A stretch of 64,000 nucleotides of DNA from Chrysopilus asiliformis (Eukaryota > Arthropoda > Insecta > Diptera > Rhagionidae): NCBI GenBank assembly GCA_964034945.1, contig OZ035961.1:61182084-61246083 (forward strand), in the 5' to 3' direction. A program made the translations under genes and the position numbers. Below are positions 62,024 to 64,000 of the stretch, in pieces. The notes below the pieces were generated by a model. The model did not search any database. It was not told where the DNA came from and was given only the letters and a program-made list of their open reading frames with translations. Position 1 is the stretch's first letter, and each line of letters starts with the position of its first letter.

Positions 62024-64000
62024 TTATTGGTTATTGGATACATTTACTGGTAGTCGACACAATTTTGAAATGGGTCGCTTCAGTATTGATGATTTGGTTT
62101 TTATAGTTGATACTCGAACCAATCCATCTGAACCATAGTGAAGTTCTTGGATTCTTCCAAGTAACCATTTATTTGGTGGTAAATTATCTTCTTTAATCAG
62201 TACCATATCTCCTTTTTTTAAATTTTCGTGTAGCTTTGTCCATTTCGGACGTTGCTGAAGGCGGGTTAGATATTCTTTGTGCCATCTATCCCAGAAATGT
62301 TGGCGCATTTTCTGAATTAATTGATATTTGTTTAATTTATTTTCGTTGTGTTGTAGGAGTGACGGTTCCACTGTATTTAATGTTGACCGTCCGATTAAAA
62401 AATGTGCTGGCGTTAAGTATTCTAGATCGTTTGGATCGTTTGATAAAGGACATAATGGTCGTGCATTTAAACAGCCTTCAATTTGACAGATGATCGTATT
62501 CATTTCTTCGTAAGTCCAGCTTCTATTGCCTACAACTCTTTTTAGATGGTATTTTGTACTTTTAACGCTTGCTTCCCAGAGGCCTCCGAAATTAGGGGCG
62601 GCCGGTGGAATGAAATGCCATTTAATCATTTGTTTTTCTATAATTTCTGGAATTTGCCTTTGGAATTGCTCAATAGTTTGTTTATAATCTTGACTTAATG
62701 ATTTAGCGGCACCCACAAAGTTGGTTGCATTATCGCTATATATGTCGGTCGGACATCCTCGACGATTCGAAAATCGGTGAAATGCAGATAAAAAGGCGTC
62801 GGTAGAAAGGTTGCTGACTAATTCAAGATGTACTGCCTTGATTGATAAACATACAAAGACACAAATATAGGCCTTAGTGTTTCGGATCCCTCTGCCTTGC
62901 GAAATTCGTACATCAAATGGTCCGCAAAAATCTAAACCGCAATGACTGAAAGGAGGGTTTTGTGTGACTCTCGCCTTTGGCAAATTTCCCATGATTTGCT
63001 GGAGTGTCTGAGTTTTTTGCCGGAAACAAGTGATGCATTTATGAATTTCGTGACGCACTAGATTCCGCATATTCATAATCCAGAATTGATTTCTAATTGT
63101 AGCGCTTGTTAGTTGGACTCATCCATGAAGACTTGTACTGTGATACTTCCGTACGATTAATTTAGCGATTGGATGTTTGTCGTCTATGATTATTGGATGC
63201 TTTGTCTCGAATGACAGCATAGAATTCGCTAATCGTCCGCCGACTCGCAAGATCTGATATTCATCCAAAAATGGATTTAGGTTTTGAATCCGACTGTTGG
63301 TTGGTATTGACTCTCCCTTTTTTAAATAATTTATTTCTATTTGGAATGATTCGGTTTGAGCCTTTTTTATTATGGTAAGATAAGCTTTTTTTAATTCATC
63401 CGATGTTAAGTAAGTTCGGTTCAAATGATCCTTTCGAGTTTTATTGATAAATCGATAGCAATAGGCCATTATGCGTATAAGTTTGTCTAATGATGAATAC
63501 TGAAAGAAAATTTCATCATGTTCTACCACCTGGACAGTCAAACACGACTTTCGTTTTTCCATATTCGTAGATTCTGGTTTGTTGTAAATGGGCCATTGAT
63601 TGGATGGTAATTTTAACCATGGTGGCCCATACCACCAACTGGAGCAATTATTTATTGTTACGCTATTCATTCCTCTGCTTGCTCCGTCCGCTGGGTTATC
63701 TTTAGAAATAACGTGGTTCCAAGTGGTGTTAGGTATGAGTTCTTGGATCTCTGATACTCTGTTTGCTACAAAAGTTTTCCATTGACTAGGATATTCTTGA
63801 AGCCAGGCGAGAAAGATTTTTGAGTCGGACCATGTATATGTTGGGATTTCATTTAAATTTAATGCCTTTGTTGCAAATTTGAGCAGTCTTGCGAGTAGAA
63901 GCGCTCCACAAAGTTCCAATTTAGGCAATGAAATGAGTTTGATGGGAGCGACCTTTGTTTTAGCGCAGAGTAAATGAGTATAAGTTTTCCCTTCAGTTGA
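62024..64000 (-). pseudogene. BEL/Pao pol, C-terminal half with one nonsense codon
   Basis: One continuous frame from the window edge to 62024, interrupted only by TGA at 63119-63121 in the conserved LHGG motif of the integrase zinc region (GGA to TGA would be a one-base change). Upstream of it are the Pao/RNase H parts ([37 protein letters not shown]). Downstream are FWIMNMRNLVRHEIHKC, integrase core GLDFCGPF, YSDNATNF, NFGGLWEASVK, and DUF5641 with NLPPNKWLLGRI. It is probably inactive. Confidence 0.88.

Larger units (their letters stand above)
60335..64000 (-). mobile_element. Second BEL/Pao element, partial at window edge
   Basis: 3' LTR 60335-61397, purine tract, an extra gene, then pol running off the right edge. 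It is inserted in the Gypsy pol; the five bases before it are 'cgggt', which should recur after its other LTR outside the window. Confidence 0.85.

Overview
This 64 kb window looks like repeat-rich insect DNA, most likely dipteran. It is AT-rich, and I could not recognise a single convincing host protein gene. Nearly every coding stretch belongs to a mobile element: LTR retrotransposons of the Gypsy and BEL/Pao groups, a non-LTR (LINE) reverse transcriptase, and DNA transposons of the hAT, pogo-like, PIF/Harbinger, mariner and Tc1 types, with piggyBac-like and Mutator-like short derivatives and Helitron traces. The primer-binding sites resemble insect tRNA 3' ends (Ser, Tyr, Leu), which supports an insect source. 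All taxonomy here is from recall of families, not from a search.

Layout. 1-2265 is a diverged BEL-type LTR carrying a small Harbinger with an intact MADF gene; a broken LINE ORF1 follows. 4100-8400 and 36990-43910 are two arms of an inverted duplication. Each arm has collected different insertions, so one arm often preserves the other's empty site. 9181-21563 is a 12.4 kb Gypsy (17.6-like) element with intact target duplications; it keeps gag-like genes but has lost most of pol and has filled up with other elements. 22922-29034 is a pogo-like transposon with long inverted ends, into which a LINE, a DINE-like palindrome and a hAT element have inserted. 29-37 kb is mostly Helitron-like repeat carrying tRNA-like modules, minisatellites and foldback elements. 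37450-41830 is a Harbinger containing a second Harbinger and a mariner relic.

44087 to the right edge is a three-element nest. A Gypsy element has its Gag zinc knuckle split by an 11.2 kb BEL element with 2.4 kb LTRs, and the end of its pol cut by a second BEL element that runs off the window. The first BEL encodes an unbroken 1795-residue polyprotein, and its LTRs differ, as far as I could compare by eye, only by indels, so it is young. The Gypsy reading frame is continuous on both sides of it.

The most unusual recurring signal is a set of about 17 tRNA-like modules (A-box- and B-box-like motifs, several followed by T runs). They lie in the BEL LTRs, in the Helitron-like repeat and inside the 12.4 kb element. 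The other notable items are a 247 bp insertion made of direct and inverted copies of a 12-base core with a 9 bp target duplication, a GC-rich hairpin cluster, and a DINE-1-like repeat family. All comparisons were made by eye.
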